A stretch of DNA of 5,124 bases from Actinobacteria bacterium BACL4 MAG-120820-bin23 (GTDB taxonomy: Bacteria > Actinomycetota > Actinomycetes > Nanopelagicales > Nanopelagicaceae), in assembly GCA_001437855.1 (NCBI GenBank), contig LIBD01000064.1:1-5124 (forward strand), written 5' to 3'. Made by a program: the position numbers and the translations under genes. Positions 1 through 4,756 of this stretch are shown piece by piece; position 1 is the stretch's first letter; the number at the start of each line of letters is the position of its first letter. The notes beneath the pieces were generated by a model that was given only the letters and a program-made list of their open reading frames with translations, ran no database searches and was not told the origin of the DNA.

Positions 1-2
1 AT

Positions 3-206
3 TTGAATTACGAATACTCATATGGATTTGGGCATTCTTCAGATTTGACTACAGACTTCAACAGAATTTCTTTTACAATCGTTGGAACTATATCTGTTAC
101 ATCCGATAGTAATTTCTCAGTTTTAGTCCGAGATGTAGATGGTTCAAACAAGTCAGTAATCTTTAATGGAAAAGCACTTATTCAAGAAGTGGGTTCTATT
201 AATTAA
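3..206 (+). CDS. 3' end of an unrecognised protein-coding gene (partial at 5' end)
   Basis: I do not recognise this protein. The reading frame is open from the first complete codon at position 3 to a TAA at 204-206, so the true start most likely lies outside the window. The TTG at position 3 is merely the first possible start and no ribosome-binding site can be seen for it. The visible 67 residues are rich in Ser, Thr, Asn, Asp and aromatic residues, with alternating hydrophobic stretches (for example ISFTIVGTISVTS and FSVLVRDVDG). This suggests beta-strands in a soluble or exported protein; there is no transmembrane helix, cysteine or known motif. Its third codon positions are mostly A or T, and it looks more AT-rich than the genes to the right. 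It converges on tRNA-Gly with only three bases between. It could be the tail of a large surface or phage-like protein, but nothing here proves that. Confidence applies to its being a real coding end, not to a function. Confidence 0.5.
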   Translation: MNYEYSYGFGHSSDLTTDFNRISFTIVGTISVTSDSNFSVLVRDVDGSNKSVIFNGKALIQEVGSIN

Positions 207-209
207 AAA

Positions 210-283
210 TGGAGCGGGTGACCGGGATTGAACCGGCACAGCTAGCTTGGAAGGCTAGAACTCTACCATTGAGCTACACCCGC
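210..283 (-). tRNA. tRNA-Gly, anticodon TCC
   Basis: Read on the minus strand this folds as a complete cloverleaf with genome-encoded CCA. The acceptor stem is GCGGGTG (283-277) with CACCCGC (220-214), followed by discriminator T and CCA (213-210). The D arm is GCTC/GAGT around AATGGTA, closing with one G-T pair. The anticodon stem CTAGC/GCTAG encloses loop CTTCCAA with anticodon TCC at 251-249, which reads GGA (and by wobble GGG) glycine codons. The T arm GCCGG/CCGGT holds loop TTCAATC. Immediately after the CCA the minus strand reads five T residues (209-205), which may help end transcription. The gene is divergent from tRNA-Pro and convergent with the unknown gene on its left. Confidence 0.97.
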
Positions 284-295
284 AAAATTATTGCG

Positions 296-346
296 TGATC
301 TGCTACTGCACTTACCAAGATTAACTTAGGTTGCCGTAGCAGGTCA
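296..346. repeat. 11-base inverted repeat between divergent tRNA genes
   Basis: TGATCTGCTAC (296-306) is complementary to GTAGCAGGTCA (336-346) at ten of eleven positions, the remaining one being a T-G wobble. The 29-base interval contains a second, smaller self-complementary element, CCAAG (315-319) with CTTAGG (325-330), interrupted by one unpaired A. The whole could form a long hairpin or cruciform. It is not followed by a T-run on either strand, and it lies upstream of both tRNAs, so it is not an obvious terminator. A protein-binding dyad controlling the two divergent promoters, or a relic of a lost gene, are possible readings. The function is unknown. Confidence 0.6.
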
Positions 347-347
347 T
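318..347 (-). promoter_or_regulatory. candidate promoter of tRNA-Gly
   Basis: On the minus strand, ATGACC (347-342, four of six to TTGACA) is followed after 18 bases by TAATCT (323-318, fits TANNNT). This would start transcription near 311 and give a leader of roughly 28 bases before the tRNA. A closer TATAAT-like AATAAT at 292-287 lies too near the tRNA 5' end to serve. The call is by eye only. Both hexamers overlap the large inverted repeat at 296-346. Confidence 0.25.
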
Positions 348-362
348 ACCTTATTACTTTGG

Positions 363-392
363 TTAGGAGAAGGGAAAATGACCCCTTAGACT
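363..392 (+). promoter_or_regulatory. candidate promoter of tRNA-Pro (and possibly tig)
   Basis: TAGACT at 387-392 is a good actinobacterial -10 hexamer (TANNNT class). Eighteen bases upstream is TTAGGA (363-368), a poor -35. Initiation would fall near 398-400, leaving a leader of only a few bases before the tRNA at 402. There is no terminator between tRNA-Pro and tig, so this promoter could also supply tig. Assigned by eye and unproven. Confidence 0.35.
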
Positions 393-401
393 TTCACCCT
401 T

Positions 402-477
402 CGGGGCGTAGCGTAGTGGCTAGCGCGCCTGCTTTGGGAGCAGGAGACCGTGGGTTCGAATCCCTCCGCCCCGACCA
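402..477 (+). tRNA. tRNA-Pro, anticodon TGG
   Basis: A complete cloverleaf with encoded CCA. The acceptor stem CGGGGCG (402-408) pairs fully with CGCCCCG (467-473), giving the C1-G72 pair typical of bacterial tRNA-Pro, with discriminator A474 and CCA 475-477. The anticodon stem CCTGC/GCAGG (428-432 and 440-444) encloses loop TTTGGGA with anticodon TGG at 435-437, which reads CCA and, by wobble, other CCN proline codons. The T loop is TTCGAAT. Only 31 bases separate it from the tig start and no T-rich terminator intervenes, so tRNA-Pro and tig may be one transcript with the mRNA released by tRNA 3' processing. Confidence 0.98.
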
Positions 478-496
478 GAGTAAAGAAAAAATAAAA

Positions 497-511
497 GGGG
501 ATGCTTAATTG
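497..511 (+). promoter_or_regulatory. ribosome-binding site deciding the TTG start of tig
   Basis: GGGGA (497-501), within an A-rich stretch, lies seven bases before TTG at 509. The only nearby ATG (501-503) abuts the GGGG and reads Met-Leu-Asn-stop. TTG is therefore the best start, and it places the trigger-factor signature at its usual residue positions. Confidence 0.75.
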
Positions 512-1798
512 AAAAGCACAGTTGAAAAACTTTCACCAACCAGAGTAAAGCTTTCAATTGATGTGGAATTCTCTGAGTTAAAACCCCATATTGATGGGGC
601 TTATAAAACTTTAAGTGAAAAAATAAATATTCCAGGTTTTAGAAAAGGAAAAGTTCCCGCTGCAATGATTGATCAGCGCGTAGGTAGAGGCGCTGTCTTA
701 GATGAGGCGATAAATGCCGCCCTTCCTACCTTCTACTCCCAAGCTGCAAAAGAAAATGATGTGTTGGTAATTGGCCGACCAAATGTTGATATTACCGAGC
801 TAAAAGATAATGAGAAGCTCTCATTTACCGTTGAGGTTGATATTAGGCCAGAGGTAGTACTACCAGATTTTGCTCAAATCAAAATTGAGGTAGATGATGT
901 TGTGGTTACAGATAGTGATCTTGATAAGCAGATTGAATCTTTGCAAATTAGATTTGGCACATTAACTACCGTGGAAAAAACGGTTGAGTCAGGTGATTTT
1001 GTAAGTATTGATTTACTAGCAACAGATGGTGGCAAAGAGATTGATGGCGGAAGTGCTAATGAGATTTCATATGAGGTTGGTTCAGCCTCAATGATTGAGG
1101 GCTTAGATGAGGCATTAATTGGGTTAAAGGTTGGGGAGAGTAAGAGTTTTGAAACTGCACTAGTTGGTATGCCAGAGAGTCAAAAGGCAAGTGTGCAGGT
1201 AACACTAAAGGCGGTAAAAAAACGTGAGCTACCACCATTAGATGATGCATTTGCAAAATTAGCATCTGAGTTTGAGACCTTAGCTGAGTTAAAAGCGGAT
1301 TTAAGTAACAGGTTAAAGCGCGTAAAGGAGTTAGAGCAGGGCGCGCAAGCTAGAGATCTACTAGTTGAGAAATTAACTTCAACCGTTGAAATTCCACTAC
1401 CGGCAGAAATTATTGAGGCTGAGGTAAATGACCACTTAGAAAAAGAGGGTCGCCTGGCAGATGATAAACATCGTGCTGAGGTAAATGAAGAGGTGAAGGC
1501 GACGATTACCCGTGAATTTTTACTTGACTCAATTGTTAAGGCCGAGGCGGTATCGGTAAATGAATCTGAGTTAACTGAGTACTTAGTGCGGGCTTCAAGT
1601 AGATATGGCATGAGCCCAGATCAATTTATTAAAGAGGTATCCCAAGCTGGCCAAATCACAACAATGGTGGCTGAAGTTGCGCGCGCAAAAGCATTGGCAC
1701 AGGTTTTAGGCAAAGTAAAGATTGTTGATAAGTCTGGCAAGCAGGTAGATATTCAGGCCCTGGCCCCAAAGAGTGATTCTGAGAACAAAAGCGAATAA
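509..1798 (+). CDS. tig: trigger factor, ribosome-associated chaperone and prolyl isomerase
   Basis: Trigger factor docks beside the ribosomal exit tunnel, shields emerging polypeptides and can isomerise Xaa-Pro bonds. The 429 residues match the usual length (about 430-470). The N-terminal ribosome-binding domain (about 1-115) carries the signature GFRKGKVP at 43-50, exactly where it sits in the E. coli protein, which supports the TTG start. An FKBP-type isomerase domain follows (about 160-240), with GDFVSIDLLATDGG, a GG-containing turn and MIEGLDEALIGLKVGE near 195-210. The helical C-terminal chaperone arms (about 245-410) end in a short charged tail (SDSENKSE). The gene lies 31 bases after tRNA-Pro and 110 bases before clpP1. 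Its TAA stop forms the left edge of a ClgR-type box that probably serves clpP1. A TTG start for a normally abundant chaperone is mildly unusual. No frameshift or missing domain is seen. Confidence 0.97.
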   Translation: MKSTVEKLSPTRVKLSIDVEFSELKPHIDGAYKTLSEKINIPGFRKGKVPAAMIDQRVGRGAVLDEAINAALPTFYSQAAKENDVLVIGRPNVDITELKDNEKLSFTVEVDIRPEVVLPDFAQIKIEVDDVVVTDSDLDKQIESLQIRFGTLTTVEKTVESGDFVSIDLLATDGGKEIDGGSANEISYEVGSASMIEGLDEALIGLKVGESKSFETALVGMPESQKASVQVTLKAVKKRELPPLDDAFAKLASEFETLAELKADLSNRLKRVKELEQGAQARDLLVEKLTSTVEIPLPAEIIEAEVNDHLEKEGRLADDKHRAEVNEEVKATITREFLLDSIVKAEAVSVNESELTEYLVRASSRYGMSPDQFIKEVSQAGQITTMVAEVARAKALAQVLGKVKIVDKSGKQVDIQALAPKSDSENKSE

Positions 1799-1813
1799 TC
1801 GCTGACGGCGAAC
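1796..1813 (+). promoter_or_regulatory. ClgR-type activator box upstream of clpP1P2
   Basis: The 18 bases TAATCGCTGACGGCGAAC fit the corynebacterial ClgR consensus WNNWCGCYNANRGCGWWS, as I recall it, at every position. They also fit the streptomycete core CGC-N5-GCG. The arms TCGC (1799-1802) and GCGA (1808-1811) form a dyad. ClgR is the actinobacterial activator of clp genes and is itself a Clp substrate, so a site ahead of clpP1P2 is expected. The site overlaps the tig stop codon and lies about 105 bases before the clpP1 start. That binding occurs here is inferred from sequence alone. Confidence 0.75.
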
Positions 1814-1853
1814 AGATCCCAGGCTCAGTTGGGGAAGCATTTTCGACAAAAGA

Positions 1854-1880
1854 TTGTTAAGGTCAAGACAGTATTAATAT
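1854..1880 (+). promoter_or_regulatory. candidate clpP1P2 promoter
   Basis: TAATAT at 1875-1880 fits the TANNNT -10 pattern. A weak -35, TTGTTA (1854-1859), lies 15 bases upstream, shorter than the usual 17. Initiation near 1887 would put the ClgR-type box centre roughly 80 bases upstream. A weak core promoter would suit an activator-dependent gene. TCGACA at 1843-1848 is a better -35 by sequence but has no good -10 at the right distance. Weak evidence. Confidence 0.25.
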
Positions 1881-1908
1881 CGAAAAAATAGCAAAAGGGA
1901 GATAACCG

Positions 1909-2523
1909 GTGGAGCTAAGCAATACCCCACGAGCTGCAACAACTGGCGGTGGACTTGATGATCAGGTTTATCAACGCCTATTAAAAGAGCGAATTATTTT
2001 CCTTGGATCAGTGGTGGAAGATTCAATGGCCAATGCAATTTGTGCGCAAATGTTACTGCTAGCGGCTGAGGATCCAGAAAAAGATATCTATCTTTATATT
2101 AATTCACCCGGTGGTTCAATCTCAGCTGGTATGGCTATTTATGACACGATGCAATACATCAAAAATGATGTGGCAACAGTTGCCATGGGGCTTGCGGCTT
2201 CAATGGGTCAATTTTTATTATGTGCTGGAACTGCTGGAAAAAGATACGCACTTCCGCACGCGCGCATCATGATGCACCAACCATCTGGTGGCATTGGTGG
2301 CACAGCTTCAGATATTAAAATTCAAGCAGAGCAGATGAGCTTTACCAAGAAGAGCATGGCTGAATTGATTGCCTTCCACACCGGACAAAAGGCTGAAACT
2401 ATTACGGAAGATTCAGATCGAGATCGTTGGTTTACAGCCGCCGATGCCAAAGAGTATGGATTTGTTGACCACGTAGTTAAATCAGCGGTTCAAGTATCAG
2501 GAAGTGGAGGAACCTCACGATGA
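1909..2523 (+). CDS. clpP1: ATP-dependent Clp protease proteolytic subunit ClpP1
   Basis: A serine peptidase subunit of the cytosolic Clp protease, which degrades proteins unfolded by ClpX or ClpC. The 204-residue length is normal. Catalytic Ser98 lies in GLAASMG, His123 in MMHQPSGG and Asp172 in DSDRDRW, so the triad is complete. The oxyanion-region motif INSPGGS is at 64-70. The sequence closely resembles actinobacterial ClpP1 (ERIIFLG, SISAGMAIYDTM, SDRDRWFTAA, EYGFVDH). The first 15 or so residues are variable and probably a removed propeptide. GTG at 1909 is chosen because AAAGGGAG (1894-1901) stands seven bases upstream. The stop overlaps the clpP2 start as ATGA, which implies translational coupling and near-equal synthesis of the two subunits; these form a mixed ClpP1-ClpP2 double heptamer in characterised actinobacteria. 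The ClgR-type box upstream suggests stress-induced activation. Confidence 0.97.
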   Translation: MELSNTPRAATTGGGLDDQVYQRLLKERIIFLGSVVEDSMANAICAQMLLLAAEDPEKDIYLYINSPGGSISAGMAIYDTMQYIKNDVATVAMGLAASMGQFLLCAGTAGKRYALPHARIMMHQPSGGIGGTASDIKIQAEQMSFTKKSMAELIAFHTGQKAETITEDSDRDRWFTAADAKEYGFVDHVVKSAVQVSGSGGTSR

Positions 2524-3158
2524 AGCCAGATCTAAATAAGATCAATGAGATTACCTCTCGTTATATCCTGCCGACAATTGAAGAGCGGACAAGTTATGGT
2601 TATAAGCGTTTAGATCCATACACAAAATTATTTGAAGAGCGGATTATTTTCTTAGGTCAAGGCATTGATGACACAGTGGCCAATGATGTTATGGCGCAAT
2701 TGTTGACCTTAGAATCAATGGATCCAGATCGAGATATCATGATGTATATCAACTCACCTGGTGGCTCATTTACTGCACTAACTGCAATTTATGACACCAT
2801 GCAATTTGTTCGCCCAGATGTAATGACAATTTGCTTAGGACAAGCAGCATCAGCTGCGGCAGTTCTATTGGCTGGAGGTGCACCTGGTAAAAGGTATGCA
2901 CTAGAGCATGCTCGAATTTTAATTCACCAGCCATACTCTGAAGGTGGGGGCCAAGGATCTGATATTGAGATTCAAGCCAAAGAGATTTTGCGAATGCGAA
3001 CTTTATTAGAAGAGATGCTGGCTCGTCACTCAAAGAAGGATCAAGCTGCAATTGCAAAAGATATTGAGCGCGATAAAATTTTAACCTCAGCCGAGGCAGT
3101 TGAATATGGTCTGATTGATCAAGTGCTTGCATCTCGTAAGGCAAAGGCCAAATCTTAA
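2520..3158 (+). CDS. clpP2: ATP-dependent Clp protease proteolytic subunit ClpP2
   Basis: The second, distinct ClpP of the actinobacterial pair, 212 residues long. The triad is complete: Ser111 in GQAASAAAVLLAGG, His136 in LIHQPY and Asp185 in IERDKIL. INSPGGS is at 77-83. Features matching actinobacterial ClpP2 are the longer N-terminus with RYILP and PYTKLFEERIIFLG, LTLESMDPDRDI, and the GQAASAAAVLLA context of the serine rather than ClpP1's GLAASMGQFLL. The ATG at 2520 overlaps the clpP1 stop, and GGAGG (2506-2510) inside clpP1 sits nine bases upstream. In mycobacteria the ClpX or ClpC ATPase docks on the ClpP2 ring; the same is likely here but not shown by the sequence. The loop after the catalytic His (SEGGGQGSD) looks about two residues shorter than in the M. 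tuberculosis protein as I remember it. No T-rich hairpin terminator is evident after the stop. Confidence 0.97.
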   Translation: MKPDLNKINEITSRYILPTIEERTSYGYKRLDPYTKLFEERIIFLGQGIDDTVANDVMAQLLTLESMDPDRDIMMYINSPGGSFTALTAIYDTMQFVRPDVMTICLGQAASAAAVLLAGGAPGKRYALEHARILIHQPYSEGGGQGSDIEIQAKEILRMRTLLEEMLARHSKKDQAAIAKDIERDKILTSAEAVEYGLIDQVLASRKAKAKS

Positions 3159-3344
3159 AGTAATAAAGACAATAAGTGCTGAATAAAGTTTCTGATCACA
3201 AGGCATTGCTATTTAGAGTGGGTTAGTTTTTTTCCTCACCCTCATATCCTGGCCTAATCTCTGCTGTAATTTTTGCTGGCGATAAAAACTTTATCTCTAG
3301 AATTACTCTGGCCCAAGAGCCAAGCACCGACTGATCAGCTTTAA

Positions 3345-3361
3345 TTCGCCTATAAGCGAAC
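3345..3361 (+). promoter_or_regulatory. ClgR-like dyad upstream of clpX
   Basis: TTCGC (3345-3349) and GCGAA (3356-3360) are perfect inverted arms around CTATAA, with TATA self-complementary at the centre; fourteen of sixteen bases are palindromic. Read on the minus strand it is GTTCGC-N6-GCGAA, compared with the ClgR core GTTCGC-N5-GCG, so the spacer is one base too long. Its centre lies about 64 bases before a candidate clpX start of transcription near 3417. It could be a variant ClgR site or the operator of another regulator. Confidence 0.5.
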
Positions 3362-3381
3362 AGATTTTGGGGTAATTCATA

Positions 3382-3410
3382 TTCACTACCCTGTGTGAAA
3401 GTTCTACTCT
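3382..3410 (+). promoter_or_regulatory. candidate clpX promoter
   Basis: TTCACT (3382-3387, four of six to TTGACA) and TACTCT (3405-3410, TANNNT) are exactly 17 bases apart. Initiation near 3417 would give a leader of about 30 bases including the GGAG ribosome-binding site. The dyad at 3345-3361 would lie just upstream, in an activator-like position. By eye only. Confidence 0.35.
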
Positions 3411-3446
3411 TATCTATCTTCCTCAACAGAAATTGGAGTGGTTTTG

Positions 3447-4745
3447 ATGAGTACCCGGATTGGTGAAAGCGGCGACCTACTTAAGTGTTCCTTCTGTGGC
3501 AAAACTCAAAAGCAGGTTAAAAAATTAATTGCTGGTCCTGGCGTTTATATTTGCGATGAATGTATTGATCTATGTAATGAAATTATTTTAGATGAATTAA
3601 ATGAAACTAGCTCCCTTGGTTTAGCTGAACTGCCAAAGCCACAAGAAATTTTTGAGTTCTTAGATCAGTATGTAATTGGTCAAGATCAAGCAAAGAAATC
3701 ATTATCGGTTGCAGTTTATAACCATTACAAGCGGGTGCAATCTGGTGATACCAGACGAGATGATGGTATTGAATTATCTAAGAGCAATATTTTAATTTTA
3801 GGTCCAACTGGTTGCGGTAAGACATTACTGGCTCAAACATTAGCCAGAATGCTTAATGTGCCATTTGCAATTGCCGATGCCACTGCGTTAACTGAGGCGG
3901 GATATGTTGGCGAAGATGTGGAAAACATTTTACTTAAGTTAATTCAAGCAGCGGATTTTGATGTTAAAAAAGCAGAGACTGGAATTATTTATATTGATGA
4001 GATTGATAAGGTAGCAAGAAAAGCTGAGAACCCATCAATTACTCGAGATGTTTCCGGTGAGGGAGTGCAACAAGCTCTCCTTAAGATTCTTGAAGGCACC
4101 ACAGCATCTGTGCCACCACAAGGGGGCCGCAAGCATCCACATCAAGAGTTTTTACAAATTGATACTACAAATATTTTATTTATTGTTGGTGGAGCTTTTG
4201 CTGGCCTTGAGAAAATTATTGAAAGTCGAAAGGGCAAAGCTGGCGTTGGCTTTAATGCGAAATTGCAAACTATTGATGATGTAGTTAAGACCGATATTTT
4301 CGCAGATGTCATGCCGGAGGATCTTTTGAAATTTGGCATGATCCCAGAATTTATTGGTCGCCTACCAATTATGACTAGCGTTGAAAGTCTAGATCAAAAA
4401 GCGCTGATGCAGATTTTGACTGAACCAAAGAATGCGTTAGTGAAGCAGTATCAAAAATTATTTGACTTAGATGAGGTTGAACTTGAGTTCTCGCATGAGG
4501 CACTTGAGGTGGTTGCCGATCTTGCAATTAAGCGGGGTACTGGTGCTAGAGGTTTGCGCGCAATTATGGAGGAGACATTGCTGGCGGTGATGTATGAAGT
4601 ACCAAGCAGAAAAGATATTGAAAAAGTAATTATTACCCCAGCGGTGGTAAGAAAAGAAGAGGCACCAACATATGTGCCACGCACAGCTGGTGGTCCAAAG
4701 CGAGCAGTTAAGGGTGATAAGAGTTCTGAGGAAAAAAGCGCCTAA
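3447..4745 (+). CDS. clpX: ATP-dependent Clp protease ATP-binding subunit ClpX
   Basis: A hexameric AAA+ unfoldase that recognises tagged or native substrates and threads them into ClpP. From ATG at 3447 it is 432 residues. The N-terminal zinc domain has Cys14, Cys17, Cys36 and Cys39 (CSFC and CDEC). The AAA+ module has Walker A GPTGCGKT (119-126), pore loop GYVGED (152-157), Walker B IIYIDEID (180-187, Glu185), the RKH loop (228-230), IPEFIGR with Arg305, and sensor-2 GARGLR (Arg368). The ClpP-docking loop tripeptide is VGF (267-269) in place of the E. coli IGF. ATG is preferred because GGAG (3435-3438) lies eight bases upstream, while the in-frame GTG at 3438 overlaps that site. The tail is charged and probably disordered. 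valS follows after 11 bases. Confidence 0.97.
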   Translation: MSTRIGESGDLLKCSFCGKTQKQVKKLIAGPGVYICDECIDLCNEIILDELNETSSLGLAELPKPQEIFEFLDQYVIGQDQAKKSLSVAVYNHYKRVQSGDTRRDDGIELSKSNILILGPTGCGKTLLAQTLARMLNVPFAIADATALTEAGYVGEDVENILLKLIQAADFDVKKAETGIIYIDEIDKVARKAENPSITRDVSGEGVQQALLKILEGTTASVPPQGGRKHPHQEFLQIDTTNILFIVGGAFAGLEKIIESRKGKAGVGFNAKLQTIDDVVKTDIFADVMPEDLLKFGMIPEFIGRLPIMTSVESLDQKALMQILTEPKNALVKQYQKLFDLDEVELEFSHEALEVVADLAIKRGTGARGLRAIMEETLLAVMYEVPSRKDIEKVIITPAVVRKEEAPTYVPRTAGGPKRAVKGDKSSEEKSA

Positions 4746-4756
4746 GATCAGCCCTT

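Larger units (their letters stand above)
3159..3446. other. clpP2-clpX spacer, no convincing gene
   Basis: This 288-base gap is long for such a compact region. It holds a ClgR-like dyad (3345-3361), a candidate clpX promoter (3382-3410) and a seven-base T-run (3227-3233) without a clear preceding stem. A 67-codon minus-strand frame (3426 to 3223) starts at TTG, has no ribosome-binding site and contains the dyad, so I do not call it a gene. The first 60 bases after clpP2 are AT-rich with no recognisable element. Confidence 0.7.

Noticed and set aside
170..191. Hairpin CACTT/AAGTG followed by CTTTT on the minus strand as the tRNA-Gly terminator
   Set aside because: The stem has only five pairs, three of them A-T, with four T residues, and it lies inside the coding frame ending at 206. 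The T-run at 209-205 right after the tRNA is as good a candidate; neither is convincing.
287..292. TATAAT-like AATAAT as the -10 of tRNA-Gly on the minus strand
   Set aside because: It ends only three bases before the tRNA 5' end, so transcription would start inside the mature tRNA.
501..512. Met-Leu-Asn-stop mini-ORF overlapping the tig TTG start
   Set aside because: Its ATG directly abuts the GGGG of the ribosome-binding site, leaving no spacing for initiation. The same GGGGA is properly spaced for the TTG.
474..550. Twelve-base direct repeat ACCAGAGTAAAG at 474-485 and 539-550
   Set aside because: The first copy spans the tRNA-Pro 3' end and trailer; the second encodes Thr-Arg-Val-Lys in tig. 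One such match somewhere in a 5-kb window is about what chance predicts, and nothing links it to insertion or recombination.
1817..1834. Hairpin TCCCAG/TTGGGG after tig as a terminator
   Set aside because: The six-pair stem includes two G-T wobbles, and the nearest T-run (1840-1843) is six bases away and only four long. It is too weak to call.
3223..3426. 67-codon minus-strand reading frame in the clpP2-clpX spacer
   Set aside because: It starts with TTG, has no ribosome-binding site upstream (CCACTCCAATTTCTG precedes it), shows no recognisable domain and includes the ClgR-like dyad. A frame of this length can arise by chance. It would be revived by codon-like conservation in relatives.
3438..3446. 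Upstream in-frame GTG or TTG starts for clpX
   Set aside because: The GTG at 3438 shares its G with the GGAG ribosome-binding site and the TTG at 3444 directly precedes the ATG. ATG at 3447 has an eight-base spacing from GGAG.
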